This document shows positions 17,001 through 25,365 of a DNA stretch of 59,585 bases, in pieces (the first letter of the stretch is position 1; each line of letters starts with the position of its first letter). The notes beneath the pieces were generated by a model that was given only the letters and a program-made list of their open reading frames with translations, was not told the origin of the DNA and searched no databases. A program made the translations under genes and the position numbers. This DNA comes from an uncultured bacterium (GTDB lineage Bacteria; Bacillota; Clostridia; Lachnospirales; Lachnospiraceae). Location: positions 1 to 59,585 of the forward strand of contig CAJMNR010000027.1 of the NCBI GenBank assembly GCA_905214875.1, given 5' to 3'.

Positions 17001-17577
17001 TGGATACCTTAAGTTTCTGATGGACTGCCACCAAGAATGCTTCTAATGCATGTGACAACGATGGGCTCTTAATCAGTCCCTCATAGATTTGAATATCTGT
17101 CTCTTTTGTTAAGATGATTCGTTTGAAATCATCGGATTTAAATATCTCCAACGCCTCTTCGAACTTTTCCTTTGCAAGATTGGCAAATTGGTAAAGGTCA
17201 CGAACTTTCCCAAGAGATGTTTCAAAATAAGGAGTTTCAATCTGCACTTCAAACGGCAATTCATACTCACCAAAATTGCTTACAACTGTAATAATCCCCG
17301 TCTTCTTTGTCTGATGATCAGGTTCATTCTTCGCACTATATAAAAAACAAATGTCAGCTTCCTGTCCGACAAATGTGTTTTCCTTAATACTCAATCTAGG
17401 ATCAGAGGAATAAATAATCCCTTTCATACTACGATTCCCGCTATTTGAGATGTGAATGGTATCTGTTACGCTTTTTCCAGTCTCCACTTCTAAAACAAGG
17501 GTTTCTTTTGAAAAGATAATAGAAGGCTTCTCATATTCAAACTTTTCTTTCGCTAATTGACTTATTTTTTCCTTCAT
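14020..17577 (-). CDS. Giant helical-repeat protein with beta end domains (resembles DUF5717)
   Basis: A 1185-residue product from the ATG at 17577 (GGCGG-type ribosome site upstream; an upstream in-frame ATG lacks good spacing). Residues about 20-110 look like an immunoglobulin-like beta domain (VLEVETGKSVTDTIHISNSG). About 130-1040 is a long run of helical repeats rich in Tyr and Leu, of TPR/SEL1 character. About 1060-1150 is another beta domain (VYVEYSAPEDSTVMIYYTID), then a charged helical tail. No signal peptide. From memory it matches the Lachnospiraceae family DUF5717, always near DUF5716. It is the first gene of the four-gene group; probably a cytoplasmic scaffold. Confidence 0.78.
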   Translation of the reverse strand: MKEKISQLAKEKFEYEKPSIIFSKETLVLEVETGKSVTDTIHISNSGNRSMKGIIYSSDPRLSIKENTFVGQEADICFLYSAKNEPDHQTKKTGIITVVSNFGEYELPFEVQIETPYFETSLGKVRDLYQFANLAKEKFEEALEIFKSDDFKRIILTKETDIQIYEGLIKSPSLSHALEAFLVAVHQKLKVSISAKQQTVSYTEVRESIEDEVTLIKKEWGYAEYQIEVDQPFLIIEEEVLSTLEFKEDEYLLSYAIDYELLSSRKNVAHILLKNHSQEVTITVEVQKEVEEHARIIESSLFKRKKYEAKLIETYLKFRLSKCTKEEYEDQIEAILNSLMGITPSVLWQLWYAHLYMVSGQTEKLDSSMRMFAESENEILDESVEYYLAYLYLKVLYTKKEEDIANAIDIIGTYYENERSDWHLLWYLLYLDKSYDDDQSKRLEALWKEFEQGVISPVLYYEALCVYNKEPQLLKEIGPIERQIMHWAVKNKYMSHALSEQFVFMASRVKTYDKLLLKDLMTIYEYTQSTECLQAILRLLIIGQRTDTEYFKWYEAGVKKSLKITELYEYYMYSIPEDKEITIEQSVLLYFVYNNHLPEAKKIFLYAYIIKKKEEIGSIYRTYLRQMETFTKRMLLKESLSENLAVLYKEFITPDIVDEALAKALPAVLFCYEFICKNKAIKSIVTKQPEKKQEETYFLDDGVCYVTMETDHMTIFLVDEDGNRYTEESGYTMKRLFFRQDLVDVCYLYNKQDIRLLLYKKESLKKNPESESIKEERHFLLNRILENDFIDEQYKGNHYITMVEYYYDQADYNKLDEYLLTLDEAVVNENEIYQIIDYMIMRDLFEKAYSMIATYGFEMVNSKRVFKLVMHLLNDLTDYKEDKLLLDMCYYLYEKGKANCDILRYLIAYYEHSTEKMFELYQVARKNGLDAVVLEERLLGQMLFAESHIESSFEVFQQFYEDSNNKLLIRAYLNYIAYRYLVHGDAIMDQGLLDKMKKESFYHESKVCMLAMLKFYSDRETFTEDELKFIDYNLHRFINNKIIFKFFQNYQDKISLPDTICNRVYVEYSAPEDSTVMIYYTIDGTGESMACPMKNIYDGVYSKDFLLFYGESMKYYIVEEKDGTQKISRTEQVEIKEEPSGKENRYEEINQILRAKKEQNTEKLQQRLEQFAVEEYIASSLFTPL

Positions 17578-17702
17578 TGTATTTTCACCGCCTATTCGTA
17601 TACTCATTCCTTTCCCAATTATAACAAACATCTTTCTAAACATTCAATAGCTACCGGTCACATTTTCCAATCCCTGCTTGTTGCATTTAAAATGCTAAAA
17701 TC

Positions 17703-17760
17703 AAAAAAAGGAAAGCCAGGTAGCTGTAGATTCCTTCCGGTTCCACAACTCCTGGCAAGC
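17703..17760 (-). terminator. Intrinsic terminator of the GH5 gene
   Basis: Minus-strand GCCAGG...CCTGGC stem (17751-17756 with 17715-17720) closing a longer imperfect hairpin, followed by seven T. It lies just after the endoglucanase stop. Confidence 0.7.
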
Positions 17761-17774
17761 CTATGTGCTTTATT

Positions 17775-20687
17775 TTATTTACGAGATTTCTTTCTTACAA
17801 CAAGTACGACACCACATGCAATCAATACAACTGCTACCACTGCAATTACAATATAAATTGTATTGTTGTTGCTAGATTCTTTATTGGTTGTGGTTACTGC
17901 CACAGCCTCATCCTTCGTCTCACCTGCTACAGTTACTGTAAACTCAGCTTTTAATCCATCTTTTGCGTAAGCTGTTACGGTTGCTGTTCCAGCCTTTTTA
18001 CCTGTTACGGTAACGACAGCTTTTCCATCCGCTCCTGTTTCTACGCTTGTTGCAGCAACTGCGACAATGCTCTCATCGGAAGAAACAAAAGATACGTTTG
18101 CCTTTTCCGTAGCTGGAGATACGACTACGCTAAGCTGTGCTGTCTCGTCTGCTTTTGCAATTTCTACTTTATCTGCACCGTCAACGGCAACGCTTTCAAT
18201 CTTTGTTTCTGTCTCTTTCTTTGTATCTCCGCCTTTGAATGTTAAACCAGATAACGTAAATACTACTTCTACTTTCTGTGGATTATCAATTCCTTTAAAG
18301 TTAAGTGAATGGTTACCATTTACTTCAACATCTTCCACAACAGAACCATCCCAGGAGTTGATCGGGTCATTCGTATCGAAGATTCCTGAACTCTTTAATG
18401 CGGATTTCTTCTCCTTCTTTGTAATCGGAATTTCTTTTCCATCCACGGTAATCTTATTATATGTAATATCGCAGGCCGTTACTTTCGATGTTGAAATCGT
18501 TCCTTTTGTCACATCATCGTCTTTTAAGTAGATGGCAGTAAGGTTATTTAATCCTTTTACTCCTGCTTTCTTTGCAGCGTCTGATAAATCTTTTGCGCAA
18601 TCAAACGTTGCCGTATACTGGCCGTCCTTGGAGATTTCTAGTTTTTCTCCTACTTCTTCGCCAAAATAGTTATTTTCGTTATCGTTATAGTATGCATTTA
18701 ACGTTACATTGATTATATCTGTACTTTCTTCCCCTTTACAAACGACTTTGACTGTCTTTGTAAGACCGGAAGAAGATGCGATTGTAATCATTGCTGTCCC
18801 AGAACCAACACCGACTACTTTTCCAAGGCTTGATACGGTTGCAACAGATTCATCGGAAGAACGGTAAGAAACTGTAGCATCTGTATTTTCTGGTGCTACT
18901 GTTTCATTTAAAAATACATAGCCGTCTTTCTCCACTTCATAGGAATCTTTTTCTGTCTTGATTTCTGTTACTGCATTCGTTGAACCTTTTGCAGAAACTG
19001 TTACCGTTACTTTATTTTCAATCTTTCCGTCTTTTGCAGTTGCAGTAATTGTTGTCGTACCAACACCTTTTGCACGGATTTTTCCATTATATACAGTTGC
19101 AACGGTTTCATCGTCTGTCTTCCATAAAATGATATCATTATTTTCTTTGGGCTCTAAACTTGTCTTAACTGTTTCTTGGTCTCCAACTACCATATCTAAT
19201 GCTGTCTTATCCAGATTGATTACGCTTGCTGGAACTACCTTAACATCTTTCTTGATGTCTTTGACTACTTCTGAGCATTTTTTAGCATTGCCGCTTAAGA
19301 ACGTGCCTCGAAGGATTCCGTCTGTAACTGTCGTATCAATGTCTTCACCAGTCTCACGGTCAAACAACGTAAAGGAGTAATCTGCTGGTTCCTGTGTTCT
19401 GTCATACCAGCCTTGATCCCAATAACATGCAACCATCTTTCCTGTTACCTGGCACATTCTTGTAATGCCTTCACAGAAGTAAGCACGGTCCGCTGAGTTA
19501 TTCTTGTTGATTGCACCATATTCTCCAAGGATTACTGGAATTCCTTTTGACGTAAAGGAATCCATCATCTTTTGCATCGTGTTTCCTAGTATCTCCATCG
19601 TTGTTTCACTAAACGTAGTCCCTGACATGGATGGAGTTAGACCTAGCGACATATCATAATGATGCACGGATACAAAGATTCGATCTTTTACTGTATCTGT
19701 TGGAATCTCAAATGCATTGGCTGGATTCGTTGTTGCATCGATATTCGTATATTTTGCTGGAACCAATAACCAACGTTTTGCATTGTTGGATCCTGTATTA
19801 CGAACTACATTGGTAAAGATCTGATTTAAGTTCATAATGACTTTTACATCATGTGCTTCTGAATTTGGATAGCTGCCATCACCAACAATCTCATTCATGG
19901 ATTCAAATATTAAGTGCTCATCATAATCTTTAAACTGTGTTGCAATGCTTCTCCATACGCCTTCGAACTTTTCATACACTGTATCGATATCATCTGCTGC
20001 AACCCTTAACCATCCAGTCTGTTCTGCACCATCATGGTGTACGTTGATGATACAGTACATATCTTGTGATATACAGTAGTCTACGATATCTTGTACCCTG
20101 CTCATCCATTTTTCATCAATGGAATAATCCTCTTTGATCATGCTTCCCCAGGTGACTGGAATACGCACTGTATTAAAGCCTTGATCATGTACATGTTTAA
20201 TAAATGCCTTTGTCGTCTTGACGTTTTGCCACAATGTTTCATTTGGCACGAGTCCTGTATGACCTTCCATCGTGTTACCGAGGTTAAAGCCTGCACCCAT
20301 GTCGGCAACCATGTCTTCTACAGATAACTCTGTAAATGGTCTTGGATTTCCACTATCCTCTACCGGCTTAAATGTCATGGCTGCTTTTACTTTTTCTAAT
20401 GCGTCTCTCTCATCACGATACTCTAAATCGTCTTTACTCGCATCGTTATATACTTTTTTTGCATTCTCTAATTCTTTTTGAAATGCTTGATATGTATCCT
20501 CTGTGTACTTTGTGTCCTCCATCTTACTACAATAGTCAATGGACAACTTTAGCAGATCTCTGCCTTCTAATTTCGACCCCTTTTCTGCTGACACCCCGGT
20601 AACCGGAGTAATTACGGAAACACCAACTAAGGCCAAACATAATAAACCTGCCTCAAGGCGTTTCAAATGCTTAAAAATATGAAGCAT
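17775..20687 (-). CDS. Cell-surface GH5 endoglucanase with Ig-like repeats and C-terminal membrane anchor
   Basis: Secreted glycoside hydrolase family 5 enzyme, likely cutting beta-1,4-glucans. In the 970-residue product: signal peptide 1-34; helical FIVAR-like segment about 45-104; GH5 catalytic domain about 118-470 with HH 217-218, acid/base Glu266 in ESMNEIVG, HHY 342-344, nucleophile Glu389 in VILGEYGA, and Trp423. Then come Ig-like (BIG2) repeats at about 490-565, 573-650 and 828-921, and an unassigned beta-rich module at about 657-820 that could bind carbohydrate. A C-terminal transmembrane helix (about 943-964) followed by RKKSRK gives membrane anchoring instead of an LPxTG wall signal. 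Single-gene unit. Confidence 0.92.
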   Translation of the reverse strand: MLHIFKHLKRLEAGLLCLALVGVSVITPVTGVSAEKGSKLEGRDLLKLSIDYCSKMEDTKYTEDTYQAFQKELENAKKVYNDASKDDLEYRDERDALEKVKAAMTFKPVEDSGNPRPFTELSVEDMVADMGAGFNLGNTMEGHTGLVPNETLWQNVKTTKAFIKHVHDQGFNTVRIPVTWGSMIKEDYSIDEKWMSRVQDIVDYCISQDMYCIINVHHDGAEQTGWLRVAADDIDTVYEKFEGVWRSIATQFKDYDEHLIFESMNEIVGDGSYPNSEAHDVKVIMNLNQIFTNVVRNTGSNNAKRWLLVPAKYTNIDATTNPANAFEIPTDTVKDRIFVSVHHYDMSLGLTPSMSGTTFSETTMEILGNTMQKMMDSFTSKGIPVILGEYGAINKNNSADRAYFCEGITRMCQVTGKMVACYWDQGWYDRTQEPADYSFTLFDRETGEDIDTTVTDGILRGTFLSGNAKKCSEVVKDIKKDVKVVPASVINLDKTALDMVVGDQETVKTSLEPKENNDIILWKTDDETVATVYNGKIRAKGVGTTTITATAKDGKIENKVTVTVSAKGSTNAVTEIKTEKDSYEVEKDGYVFLNETVAPENTDATVSYRSSDESVATVSSLGKVVGVGSGTAMITIASSSGLTKTVKVVCKGEESTDIINVTLNAYYNDNENNYFGEEVGEKLEISKDGQYTATFDCAKDLSDAAKKAGVKGLNNLTAIYLKDDDVTKGTISTSKVTACDITYNKITVDGKEIPITKKEKKSALKSSGIFDTNDPINSWDGSVVEDVEVNGNHSLNFKGIDNPQKVEVVFTLSGLTFKGGDTKKETETKIESVAVDGADKVEIAKADETAQLSVVVSPATEKANVSFVSSDESIVAVAATSVETGADGKAVVTVTGKKAGTATVTAYAKDGLKAEFTVTVAGETKDEAVAVTTTNKESSNNNTIYIVIAVVAVVLIACGVVLVVRKKSRK

Positions 20688-21043
20688 ATCTGTTCCCTCC
20701 TACTCAAGTTTTAGTTCTAAACATTATCTCTTCTCTCCAAATAATATTATAATTCAGTATTTACCAATTGTCCACATATTCTCCCATTTTATTGTTATAA
20801 TTTCCCATGTACAGTCGAAATTATGACATATTTTTATGTAATTTTAACATGCTCTCCTTATTTAGTTTAGTCACTTAACCTAACACTATTTTTCGTTCGC
20901 TGCGTAATATATTAGCGACACATTCCTTTCAGGCGAGTATACAGCTCCGGCGAAAGAAAAACATTGATTTTTCTACAAAAAAGTGCAATGATAGATTCAT
21001 ATCTTCAGAATAACTTCACTATATAAAGAAGGGATGACATACT
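20688..21043. other. Divergent intergenic region with repeat B copy
   Basis: A 356-base gap between the divergent GH5 gene and the CobD-like gene. It holds repeat B copy 3 (20913-20943), a GC-richer patch at 20895-20965, and AT-rich sequence on both sides where promoters must lie. I see no convincing -35/-10 pair or operator. Confidence 0.4.
20913..20943 (+). repeat. Dispersed repeat B, copy 3 (diverged)
   Basis: Shares TAGCGACA, TTCCTTTCAGG and GAGT with the copies at 10197 and 41240, in the same orientation, but with several substitutions. Intergenic. Confidence 0.55.
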
Positions 21044-22144
21044 ATGATTAAACATGTAGACCACTTTCATGGAAGTGATTTAGAAAAAATCGAACAGACA
21101 TATGGAATCAAGAAAGAAATGATTACGAGCTTTAGTGCAAATGTAAATCCTCTTGGCGTATCCTTTTTACTTAAAAATACACTTGCAGAGAAAATAGATG
21201 CGATTACTTCCTATCCTGATCGAGAATATACAGCACTTAGAAAAGCGATTGCAGGCTATGTGCATACAGACTTCTCCAATATCATTGTAGGAAATGGCTC
21301 CACGGAACTTATTTCTTTATTTATCCAGATTCAAAAGCCTAAAAAGGCTCTTATGATTGGGCCAACTTACTCCGAATACGAACGTGAAGTCAGCTTAGAA
21401 GGGGGCCGTTCCCATTACTTAAGCCTTCATGAAGACAAAGACTTTGCTCTTGATATGGACGAATTAAAAAAAGAGCTTCACTCTGATGTGGACCTTTTAA
21501 TCATTTGCAATCCAAACAATCCAACAAGCTCTGTCATTACAAGAAAAGAAATGCGTAAGATTTTAGACATCTGTAAACAGCGCGATATCTATGTTATGGT
21601 AGATGAAACTTATGTAGAATTTGCAACGGATATGGACGAAATCACTTCTGTACCATTAACAGAATATTATAATAACCTAATCATCTTACGTGGAACGAGC
21701 AAATTCTTTGCAGCTCCTGGTCTTCGCCTTGGCTATGCTGTCTGCGGAAATGATGACTTAATCAAAGAGATCAACAAACGTCAGAATCCTTGGACAATCA
21801 ACAGTCTTGCTGCGATTGCCGGTGAGATCATGTTTACCGACCAAGACTATATGGAACAGACAAAACAGTTAATCAATACGGAACGTGAACGTATTGTCAA
21901 ACGACTTAATAAGATCAAGGATATCAAGGTGTATGAACCACATGCAAACTTTGTACTAATCAAATTGCTTCGTGATGATATCACTTCCAAAGACTTATTT
22001 GATAAAACAATCCGCAAGGGGCTTATGATTCGTGATTGCTCAACCTTCCCATTCCTTGACAATCACTACATTCGTTTCTGCTTTATGTCTCCAGAAAAGA
22101 ATGATGAACTTCTTGATGTGATTGAAGAAGCGTTAACGAAATAA
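21044..22144 (+). CDS. Class I/II aminotransferase, CobD / HisC-like
   Basis: A pyridoxal-phosphate enzyme of 366 residues. The N-terminal HGSDL...FSANVNPLG pattern is typical of L-threonine-O-3-phosphate decarboxylase (CobD) and histidinol-phosphate aminotransferase relatives. Other motifs are CNPNNPTSSVI (about 150-160), DETYVEF (about 184-190), and the PLP lysine in RGTSKFFAAPGLRLGYA (about 220-236). The ribosome site GAAGGG precedes the ATG. It stands alone on the plus strand, with no cobalamin or histidine genes nearby, so its substrate cannot be set from context. A bidirectional terminator follows. Confidence 0.85.
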   Translation: MIKHVDHFHGSDLEKIEQTYGIKKEMITSFSANVNPLGVSFLLKNTLAEKIDAITSYPDREYTALRKAIAGYVHTDFSNIIVGNGSTELISLFIQIQKPKKALMIGPTYSEYEREVSLEGGRSHYLSLHEDKDFALDMDELKKELHSDVDLLIICNPNNPTSSVITRKEMRKILDICKQRDIYVMVDETYVEFATDMDEITSVPLTEYYNNLIILRGTSKFFAAPGLRLGYAVCGNDDLIKEINKRQNPWTINSLAAIAGEIMFTDQDYMEQTKQLINTERERIVKRLNKIKDIKVYEPHANFVLIKLLRDDITSKDLFDKTIRKGLMIRDCSTFPFLDNHYIRFCFMSPEKNDELLDVIEEALTK

Positions 22145-22149
22145 GTTTG

Positions 22150-22208
22150 AAAAAAGAAATAGGAGGGTGTGCAGCCACATGACATGCACACCCTCCTATT
22201 TCTTTTTC
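22150..22208. terminator. Bidirectional terminator
   Basis: Perfect 18-base inverted repeat (22155-22172 with 22186-22203), A-rich on the left and T-rich on the right. It serves the plus-strand aminotransferase gene and the minus-strand phosphoesterase gene that converge here. Confidence 0.9.
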
Positions 22209-22222
22209 TATTTTTACACCTT

Positions 22223-23080
22223 TTAGATTACACCATATTCCTTGGCTGCAATCTTCCAATATTCTTCTGATACGATTCGATCATGGACCTCTTCCCCATG
22301 CTCTATCGCAAGGTCATAAGCACGCTTTGCACAAAGCGGTCCATAGTTAATTCCTGTCTCGATGGATTTCAATATAGCAAGTGGCCATACCTTTCCCTTT
22401 TCCATTAATCTGCTTCCATAGAAGATTTCCTTTAGCCGTTCAAAATCATAAGGAACGCTTCTTCTTTCTGCAATCCAGTCATCCTCTTTCCATTCCAACA
22501 TCATATAATGGGCTTGTTTCGGAGCACCAATAGCAACCCCTACACTTCCTGGATTAAATAATGTCTTATGTCCATATCGATACACGCACTGTCTGTGTGT
22601 ATGGCCGGAAATAATATACTGGGTATCGACCTTATTCATACAAAGCTTTGTATTGTCACGGTCTTCATCTAACAATTCTCTTGTATTAAATGGAGAGCCG
22701 TGGGCTAACGTGATTGGTTTCGTTCCTTCAAGTTCAAGTACCATCGTTGACGGAAGGCTATAAAACCAATCTAGTGTTTCGTCATTTAAATGCTCATACG
22801 TATAAAGGAGGCTTCCTTTATAGGAAGTGTACCCCCAATCATCACATTTATGTTCTCTATATTCGATAAAATATTCTTCCCGGTTTCCACGGATAAAATA
22901 TGTCTTATACTGTTTGCTGATTTCCTTAAGCATGCGAAGAGTGTCATTCGGATGTGGACAATCACTCACATAATCGCCAAGGAATAAGATTCCATCTACT
23001 TCTTCATTTTTCAAATCATTTATACAAGCCTCTAAAGCAACCTGATTGCTGTGAATATCACTAAGAGCAGCTAATTTCAT
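22223..23080 (-). CDS. Metallophosphoesterase, YfcE/calcineurin-like
   Basis: A 285-residue two-metal phosphoesterase. The motifs are in order: DIHSN (8-12), GDYVSD (about 36-41), GNREEY in place of GNHD (about 64-69), HGSPF (about 128-132) and SGHTHRQ (about 158-164). This set is typical of predicted phosphodiesterases of the YfcE/MJ0936 type. The start ATG overlaps the stop of the upstream MBL-fold gene by four bases (ATGA), so the two are translated together. The natural substrate is unknown. Confidence 0.88.
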   Translation of the reverse strand: MKLAALSDIHSNQVALEACINDLKNEEVDGILFLGDYVSDCPHPNDTLRMLKEISKQYKTYFIRGNREEYFIEYREHKCDDWGYTSYKGSLLYTYEHLNDETLDWFYSLPSTMVLELEGTKPITLAHGSPFNTRELLDEDRDNTKLCMNKVDTQYIISGHTHRQCVYRYGHKTLFNPGSVGVAIGAPKQAHYMMLEWKEDDWIAERRSVPYDFERLKEIFYGSRLMEKGKVWPLAILKSIETGINYGPLCAKRAYDLAIEHGEEVHDRIVSEEYWKIAAKEYGVI

Positions 23081-23898
23081 GCCATTACCCCTTCTGTCAA
23101 GGAGAGAACCTCTAAGTCATATGGAATCACAAGATCTCCCGAAAAATAACGCGTTCCTTCTTGAAGGTAACGTTCCTTTCGATGAGTTAAATCCTTATCC
23201 TCCGTATGCCATAAGACAAGATGTTTCACCCCAAGCTTTGTTGCGAGCTCACAGGCATCCTTCACTGTACTATGATGTTTCTCGTAAGGCTTAAAATGTT
23301 CTCTTTCTTCATAGAGGCAGAATGCTTCGTGAAGCAGGTAACTGCTTCCTTTGACATAATCATAGGTTACTTCATTATATGGCTCATCCCCACAGCATGT
23401 TAACTTTTCTCCTGTTTTTACTGGTAAAGTAAATCCGAATTGTTTCGCTTTTGTAGATTGGATATCAAAAAATGTCACTTCTGTTCCAAGGATATCTACC
23501 TGATCCCCGTCTTTTAGTGCCACAACTACGATTCGCTCATCAATAAATTTCGTAAACTTTTTCTGAATCGTAAGCGTTGCTAACGTTTTGATTGTCTGCA
23601 CAAGATCCTCATGGCAGTAAATGATGAAGTTACCCTCATACGTTCCTTGCATCATTGCAGTTGCAATCATTCGAATCATCCATACACTTCCAAGGATATG
23701 GTCACAATGTTCATGGGTAATGAACATATGGTGGATATCTCTATAATCAATGTTTCGCTTTTCGAGTGCCGTAATGATTCCATTTCCACCACCTGCATCT
23801 ACTAGGAAATATTCTTTCCCCTTACGTAGCGCAAAACATGTATTATAACATTTTGTAGCGGTAGCATTACCTGTTCCTAATACAATTAGTTCTTCCAT
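23077..23898 (-). CDS. MBL-fold hydrolase, RNase Z-like
   Basis: A metallo-beta-lactamase-fold protein, 273 residues from the ATG at 23898 (AAGGAG five bases upstream; an in-frame ATG nine codons earlier lacks such a site). It shows the metal motif HEHCDH (THEHCDHILG), an upstream GTGNATA segment like RNase Z/arylsulfatase relatives, HEAF, and HSTVKDACELA near the C-terminus with LWHTE. Partner of the downstream phosphoesterase by four-base overlap. A role in tRNA 3' processing or small-phosphodiester breakdown is possible; undecided. Confidence 0.82.
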   Translation of the reverse strand: MEELIVLGTGNATATKCYNTCFALRKGKEYFLVDAGGGNGIITALEKRNIDYRDIHHMFITHEHCDHILGSVWMIRMIATAMMQGTYEGNFIIYCHEDLVQTIKTLATLTIQKKFTKFIDERIVVVALKDGDQVDILGTEVTFFDIQSTKAKQFGFTLPVKTGEKLTCCGDEPYNEVTYDYVKGSSYLLHEAFCLYEEREHFKPYEKHHSTVKDACELATKLGVKHLVLWHTEDKDLTHRKERYLQEGTRYFSGDLVIPYDLEVLSLTEGVMA

Positions 23899-23978
23899 AA
23901 AATCTCCTTTATGTATATTTCTCACGAGTCACATAACTGTACTATAACATAAAGCAAGATTTTTGTTAAGACGAAACT

Positions 23979-24680
23979 TTACACTCTTTCGACACTAAAC
24001 TCTTTTGATTCCACTTTTTTCACTGCCATTATATAAAACACTACAGGAACCACTGCCATTGCACCTAATATTATATTCCTTTCTACAACATTTTCTACTT
24101 CTGCAAAAAATGCAGTCCCCATTCCAATTAAGAAGGAAAGCCCCATGTAAATAACCAGCCCTTTTATACTTGCCTTCTTATTTTTATTATTACTTTCAAA
24201 AAATGCTTTCAAAATTCCATTTGTTCTCATGAAATCAAAGGTAATAATGGATTCCAAAAATAGCATCGCTAAAAAGACAAACAGACAGAATTCTATTATA
24301 CTGGAAGTACCAAGTGTTTTTTCTATATTCACCATATGAAGAGATTCATTTATACTTGGATATGCTTTTGCAATACCAGTAATTCCTCCTAGCAGGATTG
24401 TTTCAATAATTGCAATCGATATATCTTGCAAAATATTGATTCGAAACAATGCTTTTCTTGCGCATATAAAGCTACTATACTCTCGTTCCATCAATCCTTT
24501 TGTAAGTATGACAACCATGATATTAATTATGTTAATGACCATAGTTGAAGATAATATATATTGATCTTTTAGGATCAAACACATCACGCCCATTGTGAAT
24601 ACCCCTGCCAATAGAGCAAATAAGAATAATCCGACACTTTCTTTTACAAAATTAAGACAGATCTTTCTATCTCGATTCAT
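23979..24680 (-). CDS. ABC exporter membrane protein
   Basis: A 233-residue integral membrane protein with about six hydrophobic segments. No family motif recognised. It overlaps the preceding membrane protein gene by four bases and belongs to a GntR - ATPase - membrane - membrane operon, the arrangement of YtrA-type regulated ABC exporters. Likely a permease half with its neighbour. Confidence 0.75.
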   Translation of the reverse strand: MNRDRKICLNFVKESVGLFLFALLAGVFTMGVMCLILKDQYILSSTMVINIINIMVVILTKGLMEREYSSFICARKALFRINILQDISIAIIETILLGGITGIAKAYPSINESLHMVNIEKTLGTSSIIEFCLFVFLAMLFLESIITFDFMRTNGILKAFFESNNKNKKASIKGLVIYMGLSFLIGMGTAFFAEVENVVERNIILGAMAVVPVVFYIMAVKKVESKEFSVERV

Positions 24681-25360
24681 GACTGTTCCTCCTTAATATA
24701 ATCTATTTGATGAAAAGTTCTTTTTAAGCATAATAATGCCAGATACCAGACTACTGCAATTGCTACACAAAGTACTGCTGTCTTTCCAGTATTCCATAGT
24801 CCTAGAGTAAATGGAATCCTATTATACGTTGCAAATACAACGAAAATCCAAGGCTGAATGGCAAAGAAAAGTATATAGACAAATTTATTCACACATGCAA
24901 GAATCGTAATCGCGGTTCCTATGACTAACGTATAAAACAAATACACTACGACCAAGAACAGTGCAATCTCCAATCCATCTTTCTTTTGCCCTTCATAGTA
25001 ACTGACTACCCATGCACTCTTTGCTAGCAAGCCGAACAAGGCAAACACTGGCGAGTACAGAAGAATGCTTCTTTTTCTTATATAATAGGCGTATTTTCTT
25101 CTTACACGAAAACTGTCCATATAATTGTCTCTTAATCCATAACTGTACGTTATGGACAAGCTTAAAACAAATACCAGAAATGCCAAAACAGGATACATAG
25201 CTGCTTCGATTTCCCGTTGATTGTCTGCTACTAAGATATTTCCTGCAACATATCTCGTTATCAAACTCGCGATTGTTATCCCAACGAGAAGGATAGCAAT
25301 AATAGCCAATAGGATTTTCTTAAGATATTTCTTATCTAACTCCAACGTTGTATCATCCAT
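24677..25360 (-). CDS. ABC exporter membrane protein
   Basis: A 227-residue integral membrane protein with about six predicted helices and the cytoplasmic stretch SFRVRRKYAYYIRKRS. GGAGGT lies seven bases before the ATG. It is placed five bases after the ATPase gene and overlaps the next membrane gene by four bases. Together with 23979-24680 it presumably forms the membrane channel of the exporter. Confidence 0.75.
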   Translation of the reverse strand: MDDTTLELDKKYLKKILLAIIAILLVGITIASLITRYVAGNILVADNQREIEAAMYPVLAFLVFVLSLSITYSYGLRDNYMDSFRVRRKYAYYIRKRSILLYSPVFALFGLLAKSAWVVSYYEGQKKDGLEIALFLVVVYLFYTLVIGTAITILACVNKFVYILFFAIQPWIFVVFATYNRIPFTLGLWNTGKTAVLCVAIAVVWYLALLCLKRTFHQIDYIKEEQS

Positions 25361-25365
25361 CTGAC

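Noticed and set aside
18067..18531. Plus-strand ORF of 154 codons inside the GH5 gene
   Set aside because: Ser/Thr/Phe-rich antisense shadow of a repetitive coding region, without a ribosome site.
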